Source of the DNA: JBQCEE01 sp051960575
Lineage (GTDB): Bacteria > Actinomycetota > Actinomycetes > Mycobacteriales > Jatrophihabitantaceae
Reading direction: 5' to 3'
Assembly (NCBI RefSeq): GCF_051960575.1
Contig: NZ_JBQCEE010000097.1
Coordinates: 1-36,077, forward strand
Length of the DNA: 36,077 nt
Positions 24,020 through 31,210 of the stretch are shown one piece after another. Each line of letters opens with the position of its first letter. The stretch's first letter is position 1. The position numbers were made by a program, and so were the translations under genes. Under the pieces are notes generated by a model that saw only the letters and a program-made list of their open reading frames with translations, searched no databases and was not told the DNA's origin.

Positions 24020-25146
24020 CGCAGCTTGTCCCGCACCTTCCCGAACAGCCCGCCGTTCTTGCCGTGCACGGCGACGTCCTCGTTGCGCAGGGCGGCGAGC
24101 TCGCGCAGCAGCGTCTCCTGCCGGTCGTCCAGCCGGGTCGGCGTGCGGACCTCGACGTGCACGAACAGGTCGCCGCGGGCGGTGCTGCGCAGCCGCGGCA
24201 CGCCCTTGCCGCGCAGCGTCAGCACGGTGCCGTGCTGCGTGCCGGGGCGGATGTCGATCTTCTCCTCGCCGTCGAGGGTCTGCAGCACCATGTCGCAGCC
24301 GAGCGCGGCCGACGTCATCGGCACCGACAGCGTGCAGTGCAGGTCGCTGCCCTCGCGGGTGAACTGCTCGTGCGGCTTCTCGGCCACCTCGACGTAGAGG
24401 TCGCCGGAGGGGCCGCCGCCGGGGCCGACCTCGCCCTGGCCGGCCAGGCGGATGCGCATGCCGTCCTCGATGCCCGCGGGCACGTCGACGGTGATGGTGC
24501 GCCGCGCGCGCATGCGGCCCTCGCCGGCGCAGGTCGGGCAGGGCGACGGGATGCGCTCGCCGGTGCCGCCGCACACGTGGCACGGCCGGCTCATCTGCAC
24601 CTGGCCGAGGATCGAGCGCTCGATGGTGCGGATCTCGCCCGAGCCGTTGCAGGTGTCGCAGCGCACCGGGTTCGTGCCGGGCGCGCAGCCGCTGCCCTGG
24701 CAGCCGGTGCAGAGGATCGCCGTCTCGACCGAGAGCTCGCGGCGCACGCCGAACGCGGCCTCCTCGAGCGTCAGCGCGATCTGCAGCAGCGCGTCGGCAC
24801 CCGGACGCACCCGGCTGCGGCGCGCCCGGCCGCCGCCGCCCGTCGCGCCGCCGGAGAAGAACGCGTCGAAGATGTCGCTGAAGCCGCCGAACCCGCCGAA
24901 GCCACCGCCGCCACCGCCGCCGGCCTGCGCCAGCGGGTCGCCGCCGAGGTCGACGATGCGCCGCTTCTCGGGGTCGGACAGCACCTCGTAGGCGGTCGTG
25001 ACCTCCTTGAACCGGTCCTGCGCCGCCGGGTCGGGGTTGACGTCGGGGTGCAGCTCGCGCGCGAGCTTGCGGTAGGCGCGCTTCAGCTCCTCCGGCGTCG
25101 CGGAGTTCTTGACGCCCAGCACGGCGTAGTAGTCGCGATCAGGCAC
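24016..25146 (-). CDS. dnaJ: Chaperone protein DnaJ (zinc-finger type)
   Basis: Co-chaperone that stimulates DnaK ATPase and passes it unfolded proteins. In the 376-residue protein the J domain has HPD at 33-35, a Gly-rich stretch (GGGGGGGFGGFGGF, about 76-89) follows, and four CxxCxGxG motifs (CTGCQGSG, CDTCNGSG, CHVCGGTG, CPTCAGEG, about 146-210) bind two zinc ions. The C-terminal substrate domain ends KNGGLFGKVRDKLR. Start GTG 25146 has GAGG 7 bases upstream. The hrcA neighbour and the CIRCE element make this the HrcA-controlled dnaJ copy (often called dnaJ2) rather than the one next to dnaK. Confidence 0.96.
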   Translation of the reverse strand: MPDRDYYAVLGVKNSATPEELKRAYRKLARELHPDVNPDPAAQDRFKEVTTAYEVLSDPEKRRIVDLGGDPLAQAGGGGGGGFGGFGGFSDIFDAFFSGGATGGGGRARRSRVRPGADALLQIALTLEEAAFGVRRELSVETAILCTGCQGSGCAPGTNPVRCDTCNGSGEIRTIERSILGQVQMSRPCHVCGGTGERIPSPCPTCAGEGRMRARRTITVDVPAGIEDGMRIRLAGQGEVGPGGGPSGDLYVEVAEKPHEQFTREGSDLHCTLSVPMTSAALGCDMVLQTLDGEEKIDIRPGTQHGTVLTLRGKGVPRLRSTARGDLFVHVEVRTPTRLDDRQETLLRELAALRNEDVAVHGKNGGLFGKVRDKLR

Positions 25147-25166
25147 GATCCGTCCTCGTCCATCGG

Positions 25167-25191
25167 TAGCACTCTGCACCGGCGAGTGCCA
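25167..25191. promoter_or_regulatory. CIRCE-like heat-shock operator upstream of dnaJ
   Basis: TAGCACTC at 25167-25174 and GAGTGCCA at 25184-25191 flank a 9-base spacer, matching the CIRCE consensus (TTAGCACTC-N9-GAGTGCTAA) with few changes. CIRCE is the known binding site of HrcA. It lies between hrcA (stop 25207) and dnaJ (start 25146). A TACACT -10 candidate at 25202-25197 on the minus strand would place the transcript start next to the operator. Confidence 0.85.
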
Positions 25192-25206
25192 GAGCCAGTG
25201 TACGGA

Positions 25207-26226
25207 TCAGCGGCCTTCGAGCAGTTCGCCGACGTAGCGGGCCACCGCGGCGACGCGGGCCATGGTGTGTCCGTAGTCCATCCGCCGCGGGCCGAGCACA
25301 CCGACCGCGCCGACCGGCTCGCCGCGCACGCCGTAGCCTGTGGAGACGACCGAGGTCTGCAGCAGCCCCTCGTGCTGGGTCTCGTTGCCGATGCGGACGA
25401 CCACCTTGCTCGCCGACACCGACTGGTCGAGCAGCCGCAGCAGCACCACCTGCTCCTCGAGCGCCTCGAGCACCGGCCGGATCGCCGGGAAGTCGAGCGT
25501 CTGCTGACTCAGGTGCGAGGTACCGCCGAGCAGCACGCGGTCGCTCTTCGGCTCGACGAGCACCTCGAGCAGCACCGTCGTGAGCGTGGCGAGCAGCCCG
25601 GCGAGGTTGGGCGCCACCTGGGCGGGCAGTTGCTCGACGATCTGCGGCGCCTCCGACAACGGCCGATCGCGCAGGTGGGCGTTCAGCGTGCCGCGCAGCT
25701 CGTAGACGTCGCTCTCGGCGACGGGCGCGGGCAGTTCGACGATGCGCTGCTCGACGCGTCCGGTGTCGGTGATGAGCACCAGCATCAGCCGCGTGGTCGA
25801 CACGGTGACGAGCTCGAGGTGCCGCACCCGGCTGCGCGAGAGCACGGGGTACTGCACGACGGCGACGTTGCGGGTGAGCTGCGCGAGCGCCTTCACCGCC
25901 CGGTGCAGCACGTCGTCGAGGTCGACGGCGCCCTCGAGGAACGCCGAGATCGCGCGCCGCTCGGCGGCGGTCAAGGGCTTCACCTCGGTGAGCCGGTCGA
26001 CGAACATGCGGTACCCGGCGTCGGTGGGCACCCGGCCGGCACTGGTGTGGGGCTGGTGGATCAGCCCCTCCTCCTCCAGCGCCGCCATGTCGTTGCGGAT
26101 GGTCGCCGGCGACACGCCCAGGGAGTGGCGGTCGACCAGCGCCTTGGAGCCGACGGGCTCGTTCGTGAGGATGTAGTCCTCGACGATCGCCCGCAGCACC
26201 TCGAGCTTTCGGTCATCGGCTGCCAC
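25207..26226 (-). CDS. hrcA: Heat-inducible transcription repressor HrcA
   Basis: Repressor of chaperone genes through CIRCE operators. The 339-residue product starts VAADDRKLEVLRAIVEDYILTNEPVGS, a winged-helix DNA-binding domain with SPATIRNDMAALEEEGLI, and continues with the HTSAGRVPTDAGYRMFVD segment and the GAF-like and dimerisation domains up to GVLGPRRMDYGHTMARV. All hallmark segments are intact. GTG 26226 lies 6 bases after a TAGAAT hexamer, so it is likely leaderless. It controls dnaJ next door through the CIRCE site, and probably groEL elsewhere. Confidence 0.97.
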   Translation of the reverse strand: MAADDRKLEVLRAIVEDYILTNEPVGSKALVDRHSLGVSPATIRNDMAALEEEGLIHQPHTSAGRVPTDAGYRMFVDRLTEVKPLTAAERRAISAFLEGAVDLDDVLHRAVKALAQLTRNVAVVQYPVLSRSRVRHLELVTVSTTRLMLVLITDTGRVEQRIVELPAPVAESDVYELRGTLNAHLRDRPLSEAPQIVEQLPAQVAPNLAGLLATLTTVLLEVLVEPKSDRVLLGGTSHLSQQTLDFPAIRPVLEALEEQVVLLRLLDQSVSASKVVVRIGNETQHEGLLQTSVVSTGYGVRGEPVGAVGVLGPRRMDYGHTMARVAAVARYVGELLEGR

Positions 26227-26232
26227 ACGCCG

Positions 26233-26238
26233 ATTCTA
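26233..26238 (-). promoter_or_regulatory. -10 element of hrcA (leaderless)
   Basis: TAGAAT on the minus strand, close to the TATAAT consensus, 6 bases before GTG 26226. It is the clearest of the leaderless-type promoters in this window. Confidence 0.6.
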
Positions 26239-26265
26239 TTTGCTCCCGGCCCGAGTTCGCCCGGG

Positions 26266-26271
26266 TTAGGG
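26266..26271 (+). promoter_or_regulatory. -10-like hexamer of the 26293 gene
   Basis: TAGGGT within TTAGGGTCGG, the same block as at 17634 and 31198. Here the gene starts 21 bases downstream and has its own GGAGGAAG ribosome site, so the message has a short leader. Confidence 0.35.
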
Positions 26272-26292
26272 TCGGGCCCGGGAGGAAGCGTC

Positions 26293-26640
26293 ATGATCTT
26301 CAAGGCGGTGCGGGACGGGCGTCCGTACCCCGAGCACGGGCTCTCGTCGCGCGACTGGGCCTCGGTCGCGCCGCGCACCGTGCGCCTCGGCGACCTCGTG
26401 ACCACCAAGCGCACCCTCGCCCTCGACCATCTGCTCGACGAGGACTCCAGCTTCGCGGGCGACCTGTTCCCCCACGCGGTGCACTGGCGCGGCGAGACCT
26501 ACCTCGAGGACGGCCTGCACCGCGCGCTGCGGGCGGCGCTGCACGGCCGCAACACCATTCACGTGCGCGTGCTCGACTTGGACGCGCTGAACTTCGGGGT
26601 CACGCCACCGGCCGCTCCGCAGCCGTCAACAGCTCCCTGA
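26293..26640 (+). CDS. Small VapB-like actinobacterial protein
   Basis: A 115-residue protein with a strong ribosome site (GGAGG, 7 bases before ATG 26293). It reads MIFKAVRDGRPYPEHGLSSRDW, APRTVRLGDLVTTKRTLALDHLL, then DLFPHAVHWRGETYLEDGLHRALRAAL. I recall this family, widespread near hemW/hrcA in actinobacteria, being labelled as VapB-type antitoxin, but no VapC toxin gene is adjacent, so a toxin-antitoxin role is unsupported here. Its last 41 bases overlap the 3' end of the convergent hemW gene. The function is best called unknown. Confidence 0.82.
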   Translation: MIFKAVRDGRPYPEHGLSSRDWASVAPRTVRLGDLVTTKRTLALDHLLDEDSSFAGDLFPHAVHWRGETYLEDGLHRALRAALHGRNTIHVRVLDLDALNFGVTPPAAPQPSTAP

Positions 26641-27829
26641 CGACGGCGTCGGCCATGAGCCGGCCGCGCTGGGTGAGCACCACGTTCGTCCCCATCGAGA
26701 CCAGACCCCACTGGGCCAGCGCCGGCAGCCGCTCGCGCGCCGCGGGCGGGATGTCGTCGAACGGCAGGCCTGAGCGCATGCGGATCGCCAGCATCATCCG
26801 CTCGGTGAGCCGGGCCTCGGCGTCGAGCGTCTCGCGGCCGGCGGCCGGGCTGCGTCCCTGCTCGAGCAGGGCGGCGTAGCGCGCCGGGTGCTTCACGTTC
26901 CACCACCGCACCCCGGCGACGTGGCTGTGCGCCCCGGGGCCCAGACCCCACCAGGACGCGTCCGACCAGTAGAGCTCGTTGTGCCGGCACCTGGCGGCAC
27001 GGGTCTTCGCCCAGTTCGAGATCTCGTACCACTGATAGCCGGCGCGGGCGAGCGCGTCGTCGGCGATGAGGTAACGGTCGGCGAGCACGTCGTCGTCCGG
27101 TTCGGGCACCACACCGGACGCGACCTGCCGCGCGAGCGCCGTGCCCTCCTCGACGACGAGGGCGTACGCGCTGATGTGGTCGGGGTTCGCGGCGATCGCG
27201 GCCTCGAGCGAGGCGCGCCAGTCGTCGTCGGTCTCGTACGGCGCGCCGTAGATGAGGTCGAGGTTCACGTGCTCGAAGCCCGCCGCGCGGGCCTCGGCGA
27301 CGGCCTGCTCGGGGCGGCCCTGCCGGTGCTTGCGGTCGAGCACCTCGAGCACCTTGGGCACGGCCGACTGCATGCCGATCGAGACGCGGGTGAAGCCCGC
27401 CTCGCGCAGCCGGGCGAAGTACCCGGGCGTCACCGTCTCGGGGTTCGCCTCGGTGGTGATCTCGGCGTCGGGCGCGATGCCGAACCGCTCGTGCAGCTCG
27501 CGCAGCACCAGGCCGAGGTGCTCGGCCGGCAGCAGGGTGGGCGTGCCGCCGCCGAAGAAGATCGTGCTGATCGGACGCGTGTACCCCCGCATCACCTCGG
27601 CGGCGAGCCGCACCTCGCGCAGCAGCGTGTCGACGTAGGTGCCCCGGCTGACGCCGTTGCCGAGCTCGGTGGCGGTGTAGGTGTTGAAGTCGCAGTAGCC
27701 GCATCGGGTGTCGCAGAACGGCACGTGCACGTAGACGCCGAAGTCGGCGTCGCGCCCGGCGTCGAGCACGGTGCGGGGCAGCCGACCGTCGGGCGGCGGC
27801 GGATCACCGTGGGGCAGGGCGGATGGCAC
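26600..27829 (-). CDS. hemW: Radical SAM protein HemW (HemN-like)
   Basis: Heme chaperone-type radical SAM protein, often mislabelled as oxygen-independent coproporphyrinogen III oxidase. The 409 residues begin with a Pro-rich stretch, then VYVHVPFCDTRCGYCDFNTY with the CxxxCxxC cluster cysteines at 39, 43 and 46, followed by FFGGGTPTLLPAEHL, TTEANPETV, RVSIGMQSAVPKVLEVLDRKH and LIYGAPYETDDDW, and the C-terminal HemN domain with ERMMLAIRMRSGLPF. GTG 27829 lies 6 bases after a CACACT hexamer, supporting that start. It heads toward hrcA, but with an independent gene between. Confidence 0.94.
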   Translation of the reverse strand: MPSALPHGDPPPPDGRLPRTVLDAGRDADFGVYVHVPFCDTRCGYCDFNTYTATELGNGVSRGTYVDTLLREVRLAAEVMRGYTRPISTIFFGGGTPTLLPAEHLGLVLRELHERFGIAPDAEITTEANPETVTPGYFARLREAGFTRVSIGMQSAVPKVLEVLDRKHRQGRPEQAVAEARAAGFEHVNLDLIYGAPYETDDDWRASLEAAIAANPDHISAYALVVEEGTALARQVASGVVPEPDDDVLADRYLIADDALARAGYQWYEISNWAKTRAARCRHNELYWSDASWWGLGPGAHSHVAGVRWWNVKHPARYAALLEQGRSPAAGRETLDAEARLTERMMLAIRMRSGLPFDDIPPAARERLPALAQWGLVSMGTNVVLTQRGRLMADAVVRELLTAAERPVA

Positions 27830-27835
27830 GCGTCC

Positions 27836-27841
27836 AGTGTG
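27836..27841 (-). promoter_or_regulatory. -10-like hexamer of hemW
   Basis: CACACT on the minus strand with the 6-base spacer GGACGC to GTG 27829; the same spacer sequence follows the dusB hexamer. Confidence 0.35.
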
Positions 27842-27864
27842 CGCCGACCCTCTGACAACTCCGG

Positions 27865-28092
27865 TTACGGCACGGTGCGTACGCGTACCGGGCGCGGACC
27901 GTCGGCCGTCTCGTCCACCACCTGCACCAGCGCCCGCACGAGGTCCCACGTCGCCTCGGGCACGACCAGCTCCACCGGCCCCTCGGGCAGCCACGACAGG
28001 TCGCGCAGCACGTCGACGAGGCCGTCGAGGTTGGGCGCGGCCCAGCCGGGTGCGTCCACCTGTCGGTAGATGTCGGCGATGACGTCCCTCAT
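27865..28092 (-). CDS. Barstar-like ribonuclease inhibitor
   Basis: A 75-residue protein: MRDVIADIYRQVDAPGWAAPNLDGLVDVLRD followed by LPEGPVELVVPEATWDLVRALVQVVDET. This is the barstar fold, a small alpha/beta inhibitor whose acidic helix plugs the active site of a partner RNase; the NLDGLVDVL helix carries the Asp expected to contact the RNase. It is cytosolic (no signal). ATG 28092 overlaps the stop of the RNase gene by 4 bases, the order being RNase then inhibitor. It is shorter than classical barstar (about 90). The stop is TAA, rare in this window. Confidence 0.9.
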   Translation of the reverse strand: MRDVIADIYRQVDAPGWAAPNLDGLVDVLRDLSWLPEGPVELVVPEATWDLVRALVQVVDETADGPRPVRVRTVP

Positions 28093-28508
28093 CGGTCGAG
28101 CTCCACGCGGACGAAGCTCTCGTAGTGGTCGGCCGTGTACCAGTAGGTGCCGTCGCTGCCGACGATGAGGCGGCGCGCGCCGCGGTCGGGCGAGCCGGGC
28201 GTCGGCACCGTGTACTCGTGGTAGTACCCGTCGCGTTCCGCCGGCAGGTGGTGCTCGTTGTTGTGGAACACCACGCCGTCGTTGCGCGGGTACGGGAACG
28301 GGCCGCCCTGCTCGACCAGGCGCACGGTCGCGGCGACCTGCGGCGGCAGCGACGAGAGCGGTGCGGCGTCCCGGCCGTCGGCGCTCACCGACGGCGACGG
28401 GCCCGTCGAGCGCTGCGGCGACGAGTCCGAACCGCGCACCGCGTACCCCACCAGCAGCGCGACGACCAGCGCGATCAGCGCGAGCAGGGGACGTCGGACA
28501 CGGCGCAC
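28089..28508 (-). CDS. Exported guanyl-specific ribonuclease (RNase Sa / barnase family)
   Basis: A 139-residue RNase with an N-terminal basic and hydrophobic export segment (about 1-24, LLALIALVVALLVGYAV) and a Ser/Pro-rich linker. The catalytic domain (about 50-139) parallels RNase Sa of Streptomyces: SSLPPQVAATVRLVEQGGPFPY, DGVVFHNNEHHLP, YYHEYTVPTPG, RGARRLIVG, YYTADHYESF-like. The catalytic Glu98 (YYHEYTV), Arg113 (GARRL) and His128 (ADHYESF) are all kept, so it should be active. The disulfide cysteines of RNase Sa are absent. Start GTG 28508 lies 8 bases after a TAGAGT hexamer. It could be secreted or held by the uncleaved membrane segment. The downstream gene encodes its inhibitor. Confidence 0.92.
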   Translation of the reverse strand: MRRVRRPLLALIALVVALLVGYAVRGSDSSPQRSTGPSPSVSADGRDAAPLSSLPPQVAATVRLVEQGGPFPYPRNDGVVFHNNEHHLPAERDGYYHEYTVPTPGSPDRGARRLIVGSDGTYWYTADHYESFVRVELDR

Positions 28509-28516
28509 GCCGGTCG

Positions 28517-28522
28517 ACTCTA
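28517..28522 (-). promoter_or_regulatory. -10-like hexamer of the RNase gene
   Basis: TAGAGT on the minus strand, 8 bases before GTG 28508, in the 36-base divergent gap with the dienelactone hydrolase gene. Confidence 0.4.
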
Positions 28523-28544
28523 CGGACGTGGTTCCATCGAGGTC

Positions 28545-29282
28545 ATGAGCGATTCGTTGACTGCGACAACCGTGACGATCACCGGCGCCGGCGGTGACGA
28601 GATCGAGGCCTACCTCGCCCGTCCGGAGGGCACCGGGCGGCGCGGCGGCGTCGTCCTGATCCACCACCTGCCGGGCTACGACCGCGGCATGAAGGAGTTC
28701 GTGCGCCGCTTCGCCGAGCTGGGCTACGACGCGATCTGCCCGAACCTCTACTCGCGCGAGGCGCCGGGCGCCGACCCGTCCGACGCCGCCGCGGTGGCGC
28801 GCGCGAACGGCGGGGTGCCGGACGAGCGGCTCGTCGGCGACGTCGGCGGGGCGGCCGCGTACCTGCGCGCCCTCGACACGTCCGACGGCAAGGTGGGGAC
28901 GATCGGCTACTGCTCCGGCGGGCGGCAGAGCGTGCTCGCCGCCTGCAACCTCGACCTCGACGCCGCGGTCGACTGCTACGGCGCCTACGTGACCGGCACT
29001 CCGCCGAAGGAGTTCCCGATCCCCATCACGAACATCGTCGACAAGCTGCCGAACCTCTCGTGCCCGGTGCTCGGCCTGTTCGGCAACGACGACCAGCACC
29101 CGTCGCCGGCGCACGTCGACGAGTTCGAGCAGATCCTCAAGGAGCACGGCAAGACCTACGAGTTCCACCGTTACGACGACACGGGGCACGGCTTCTTCTC
29201 CCCCGACCGGCCCTCGTACCGCGTGGCAGCGGCCGTCGACGGCTGGGAGCGCGTGGCCGACTTCTTCGGGCGGTACCTCTGA
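28545..29282 (+). CDS. Dienelactone hydrolase family protein
   Basis: A 245-residue cytosolic alpha/beta hydrolase. The family triad is Cys-Asp-His: Cys123 in GYCSGGR, Asp182/183 in GNDDQHPSP, and His215 in DDTGHGFFSP. ARPEGTGRRGGVVLIHHLPGYD at 25-46 is the typical first strand and oxyanion region. Classical members open dienelactones in aromatic degradation, but no catabolic gene cluster is present, so the substrate here is unknown. ATG 28545 is preceded by a weak GAGG at a short distance. The next gene overlaps by 1 base, so both are cotranslated. Confidence 0.93.
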   Translation: MSDSLTATTVTITGAGGDEIEAYLARPEGTGRRGGVVLIHHLPGYDRGMKEFVRRFAELGYDAICPNLYSREAPGADPSDAAAVARANGGVPDERLVGDVGGAAAYLRALDTSDGKVGTIGYCSGGRQSVLAACNLDLDAAVDCYGAYVTGTPPKEFPIPITNIVDKLPNLSCPVLGLFGNDDQHPSPAHVDEFEQILKEHGKTYEFHRYDDTGHGFFSPDRPSYRVAAAVDGWERVADFFGRYL

Positions 29283-29557
29283 TGTGCACCTACGCGACGT
29301 TCCGCACCCCCGTCGAGGGCAGCGCCAAGGGGCCGGGCTCGTCCTGGTTCCGCGTCTCGGACGCGACCGTCTACTTCGACCACCCCGTGCACGCCCAGGC
29401 CGAGCACACGCTGAACATCGACCTCGCCGACCCGTCGCGCGGGCCGTCGGCGCGGGTCGCGGTCGAACTGACGGCCGAGGCGGCGCGCGAGCTGGTCGCG
29501 GCGATCACCGCGGCCCTCGACTCCGCCCCGGCGGAGATGACCGGTCTGACCGGGTAG
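29282..29557 (+). CDS. DUF6295-like small protein
   Basis: A 91-residue protein: MCTYATFRTPVEGSAKGPGSSWF, then ATVYFDHPVHAQAEHTLNIDLADP, ARVAVELTAEAARELVAAI. I recognise this pattern as a small actinobacterial family listed as DUF6295, with the HP-H-AEHTLNID block as its signature; the two histidines and the acidic residues could bind a metal, which is a guess. There is no signal or membrane segment. The ATG overlaps the previous stop (TGATG), so translational coupling with the dienelactone hydrolase is likely. Confidence 0.85.
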   Translation: MCTYATFRTPVEGSAKGPGSSWFRVSDATVYFDHPVHAQAEHTLNIDLADPSRGPSARVAVELTAEAARELVAAITAALDSAPAEMTGLTG

Positions 29558-29609
29558 CAGCGGCAGTGTGACGGTCGGCGGCGAAAAGTCGCTGCACGTT
29601 GTCGGTGGT

Positions 29610-29656
29610 GGGTGCGACACTTCCGGGGTCGTTCGGCCGACCCGGAAGGTGCACCC
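29610..29656 (+). promoter_or_regulatory. Inverted repeat burying the ribosome site of the DHA2 exporter
   Basis: The left arm at 29610-29631 (GGGTGC, then TTCCGGGGTCG) pairs with the right arm at 29638-29656 (CGACCCGGAAGGTGCACCC) apart from a 2-base bulge and one extra G. The right arm ends on the base before ATG 29657 and contains the GGAAGG ribosome site (29644-29649). It could be an RNA switch-like hairpin or a repressor operator. Confidence 0.65.
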
Positions 29657-31189
29657 ATGACCGCCACCTCGACGCCGGCGCCGGCGTCGGACAAGATCGA
29701 CGCCGGCGTCCTGACGCTCGCCGGCGTCGTCGTGCTCGCGGCGATCATGTCGATCCTCGACATCACCGTGGTGAGCGTCGCGCTGCCGACCTTCCAGAAG
29801 GTCTTCCACGCCACCTACGCCAACGTCGCTTGGACGATGACCGGCTACACGCTGGCGCTGGCGACGGTGATCCCCTTGACCGGGTGGGCGGCCGACCGCT
29901 TCGGCACGAAGCGGCTGTTCATGCTCGCCGTGGCCCTGTTCGTCGCCGGGTCGGTCCTGTGCAGCACCGCGACCTCGATCGGCATGCTGGTGACGTTCCG
30001 CGTGCTGCAGGGCCTCGGCGGCGGCATGCTCATGCCGCTCGGCATGACGATCATGACCCACGCGGCGGGCCCAGACCGGGTCGGCCGGGTGATGGCGATC
30101 CTCGGCGTGCCGATGCTGCTCGGCCCGATCGGCGGCCCGATCCTCGGCGGCTGGCTGATCCAGAGCGCGAGCTGGCACTGGATCTTCCTGATCAACCTGC
30201 CGCTCGGCGCCGTCGCGCTCGTCTACGCGTTCGTCATCCTGCCGAAGGACGCCCCGAGCCCCTCGCAGTCGTTCGACCTGCTCGGCATGCTGCTGCTCTC
30301 GCCCGGCCTCGCGCTCACGCTGTTCGGTGTCTCGTCCATCCCGGACAAGCACACCGTGCTGGCCTCGCGGGTGCTGATCCCGGCCGCGATCGGGCTCGTG
30401 CTGATCCTCGCGTTCGTCTTCCACGCGCTGCGCAAGGACCACCCGCTCATCGACCTGCACCTGTTCAAGAACCGGCAGCTCACCGTCGCGGTGATCACGA
30501 TGGCGCTGTTCGCCATCGCGTTCTTCGGGGCCGGGCTGCTGTTCCCGAGCTACTTCCTGCAGGTGCGCGGCGAGAAGACGCTGTCGACCGGTCTCCTGCT
30601 GATCCCGCAGGGGCTCGGCGCGATGCTGACCATGCCGGTCGCGGGCCAGCTGGTCGACCGCATCGGCCCCGGCAAGGTCGTGCTGACCGGGCTGTGCCTG
30701 ATCGTGCCGTCGATGGGCGTCTTCACCTTCGTCACCGCGACGACGCCGTACTGGGTGCTGCTGCTCGGCCTGTTCGTCATGGGGCTCGGCATGGGCTGCA
30801 CGATGATGCCGGCGTTCACGGCGGCGGTGCAGACGCTGACGCACGCGCAGGTGGCCCGCGGCTCGACGCTGGTGAACATCCTGCAGCAGGTCTCGAGCTC
30901 CATCGGCACGGCGACCTTCTCGGTGATCCTCACCAATCAGGAACTCGGCAAGCACCCGCTCAAGGAGTTCGTCCAGGCCTCGCAGCAGCAGTCGAAGCCG
31001 ACCGGCCCGCCGCCGTCCCCGGCCCAGCTGCACACCGTGTACGGCCAGCTCGCCGACTCGTTCGCCACCACCTACACCGTCGGCGTCGTGCTGGTCGCGC
31101 TCTGCCTCGTCCCGGCGTTCCTGCTGCCCCGGCACAAGCTGACGTCGGCCGAGCAGGGCATGGACGCCCCCGCCCCGATCCTGGTCTGA
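29657..31189 (+). CDS. DHA2-family (EmrB/QacA type) multidrug exporter, MFS
   Basis: A 510-residue, probably 14-segment proton-driven exporter. The subfamily markers are motif D1 LDITVVSVALPT (34-45), motif A GWAADRFGTKR (76-86), FRVLQGLGGGMLMPLG and motif C GVPMLLGPIGGPILGGWLI. It has the short cytoplasmic N-terminus typical of the family and a Gln/Pro-rich loop (QQQSKPTGPPPSP) before the last membrane segment. The start ATG 29657 follows GGAAGG at 7 bases, within a strong hairpin. No regulator gene (TetR or MarR) is beside it, so control through the hairpin or a distant regulator is possible. The substrate is unknown. Confidence 0.94.
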   Translation: MTATSTPAPASDKIDAGVLTLAGVVVLAAIMSILDITVVSVALPTFQKVFHATYANVAWTMTGYTLALATVIPLTGWAADRFGTKRLFMLAVALFVAGSVLCSTATSIGMLVTFRVLQGLGGGMLMPLGMTIMTHAAGPDRVGRVMAILGVPMLLGPIGGPILGGWLIQSASWHWIFLINLPLGAVALVYAFVILPKDAPSPSQSFDLLGMLLLSPGLALTLFGVSSIPDKHTVLASRVLIPAAIGLVLILAFVFHALRKDHPLIDLHLFKNRQLTVAVITMALFAIAFFGAGLLFPSYFLQVRGEKTLSTGLLLIPQGLGAMLTMPVAGQLVDRIGPGKVVLTGLCLIVPSMGVFTFVTATTPYWVLLLGLFVMGLGMGCTMMPAFTAAVQTLTHAQVARGSTLVNILQQVSSSIGTATFSVILTNQELGKHPLKEFVQASQQQSKPTGPPPSPAQLHTVYGQLADSFATTYTVGVVLVALCLVPAFLLPRHKLTSAEQGMDAPAPILV

Positions 31190-31197
31190 AGCCCGGT

Positions 31198-31203
31198 TAG
31201 GGT
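31198..31203 (+). promoter_or_regulatory. -10-like hexamer of the 31211 gene (leaderless)
   Basis: TAGGGT inside TTAGGGTCGG, 7 bases before ATG 31211, identical in layout to the HIT gene promoter at 17634. Confidence 0.5.
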
Positions 31204-31210
31204 CGGCGCC

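Noticed and set aside
26293..26640. Toxin-antitoxin locus with VapB
   Set aside because: No PIN-domain VapC gene is next to it; the neighbours are hrcA and hemW.
28545..29282. Aromatic catabolism cluster based on dienelactone hydrolase
   Set aside because: No ring-cleavage dioxygenase, cycloisomerase or maleylacetate reductase gene is present in the window.
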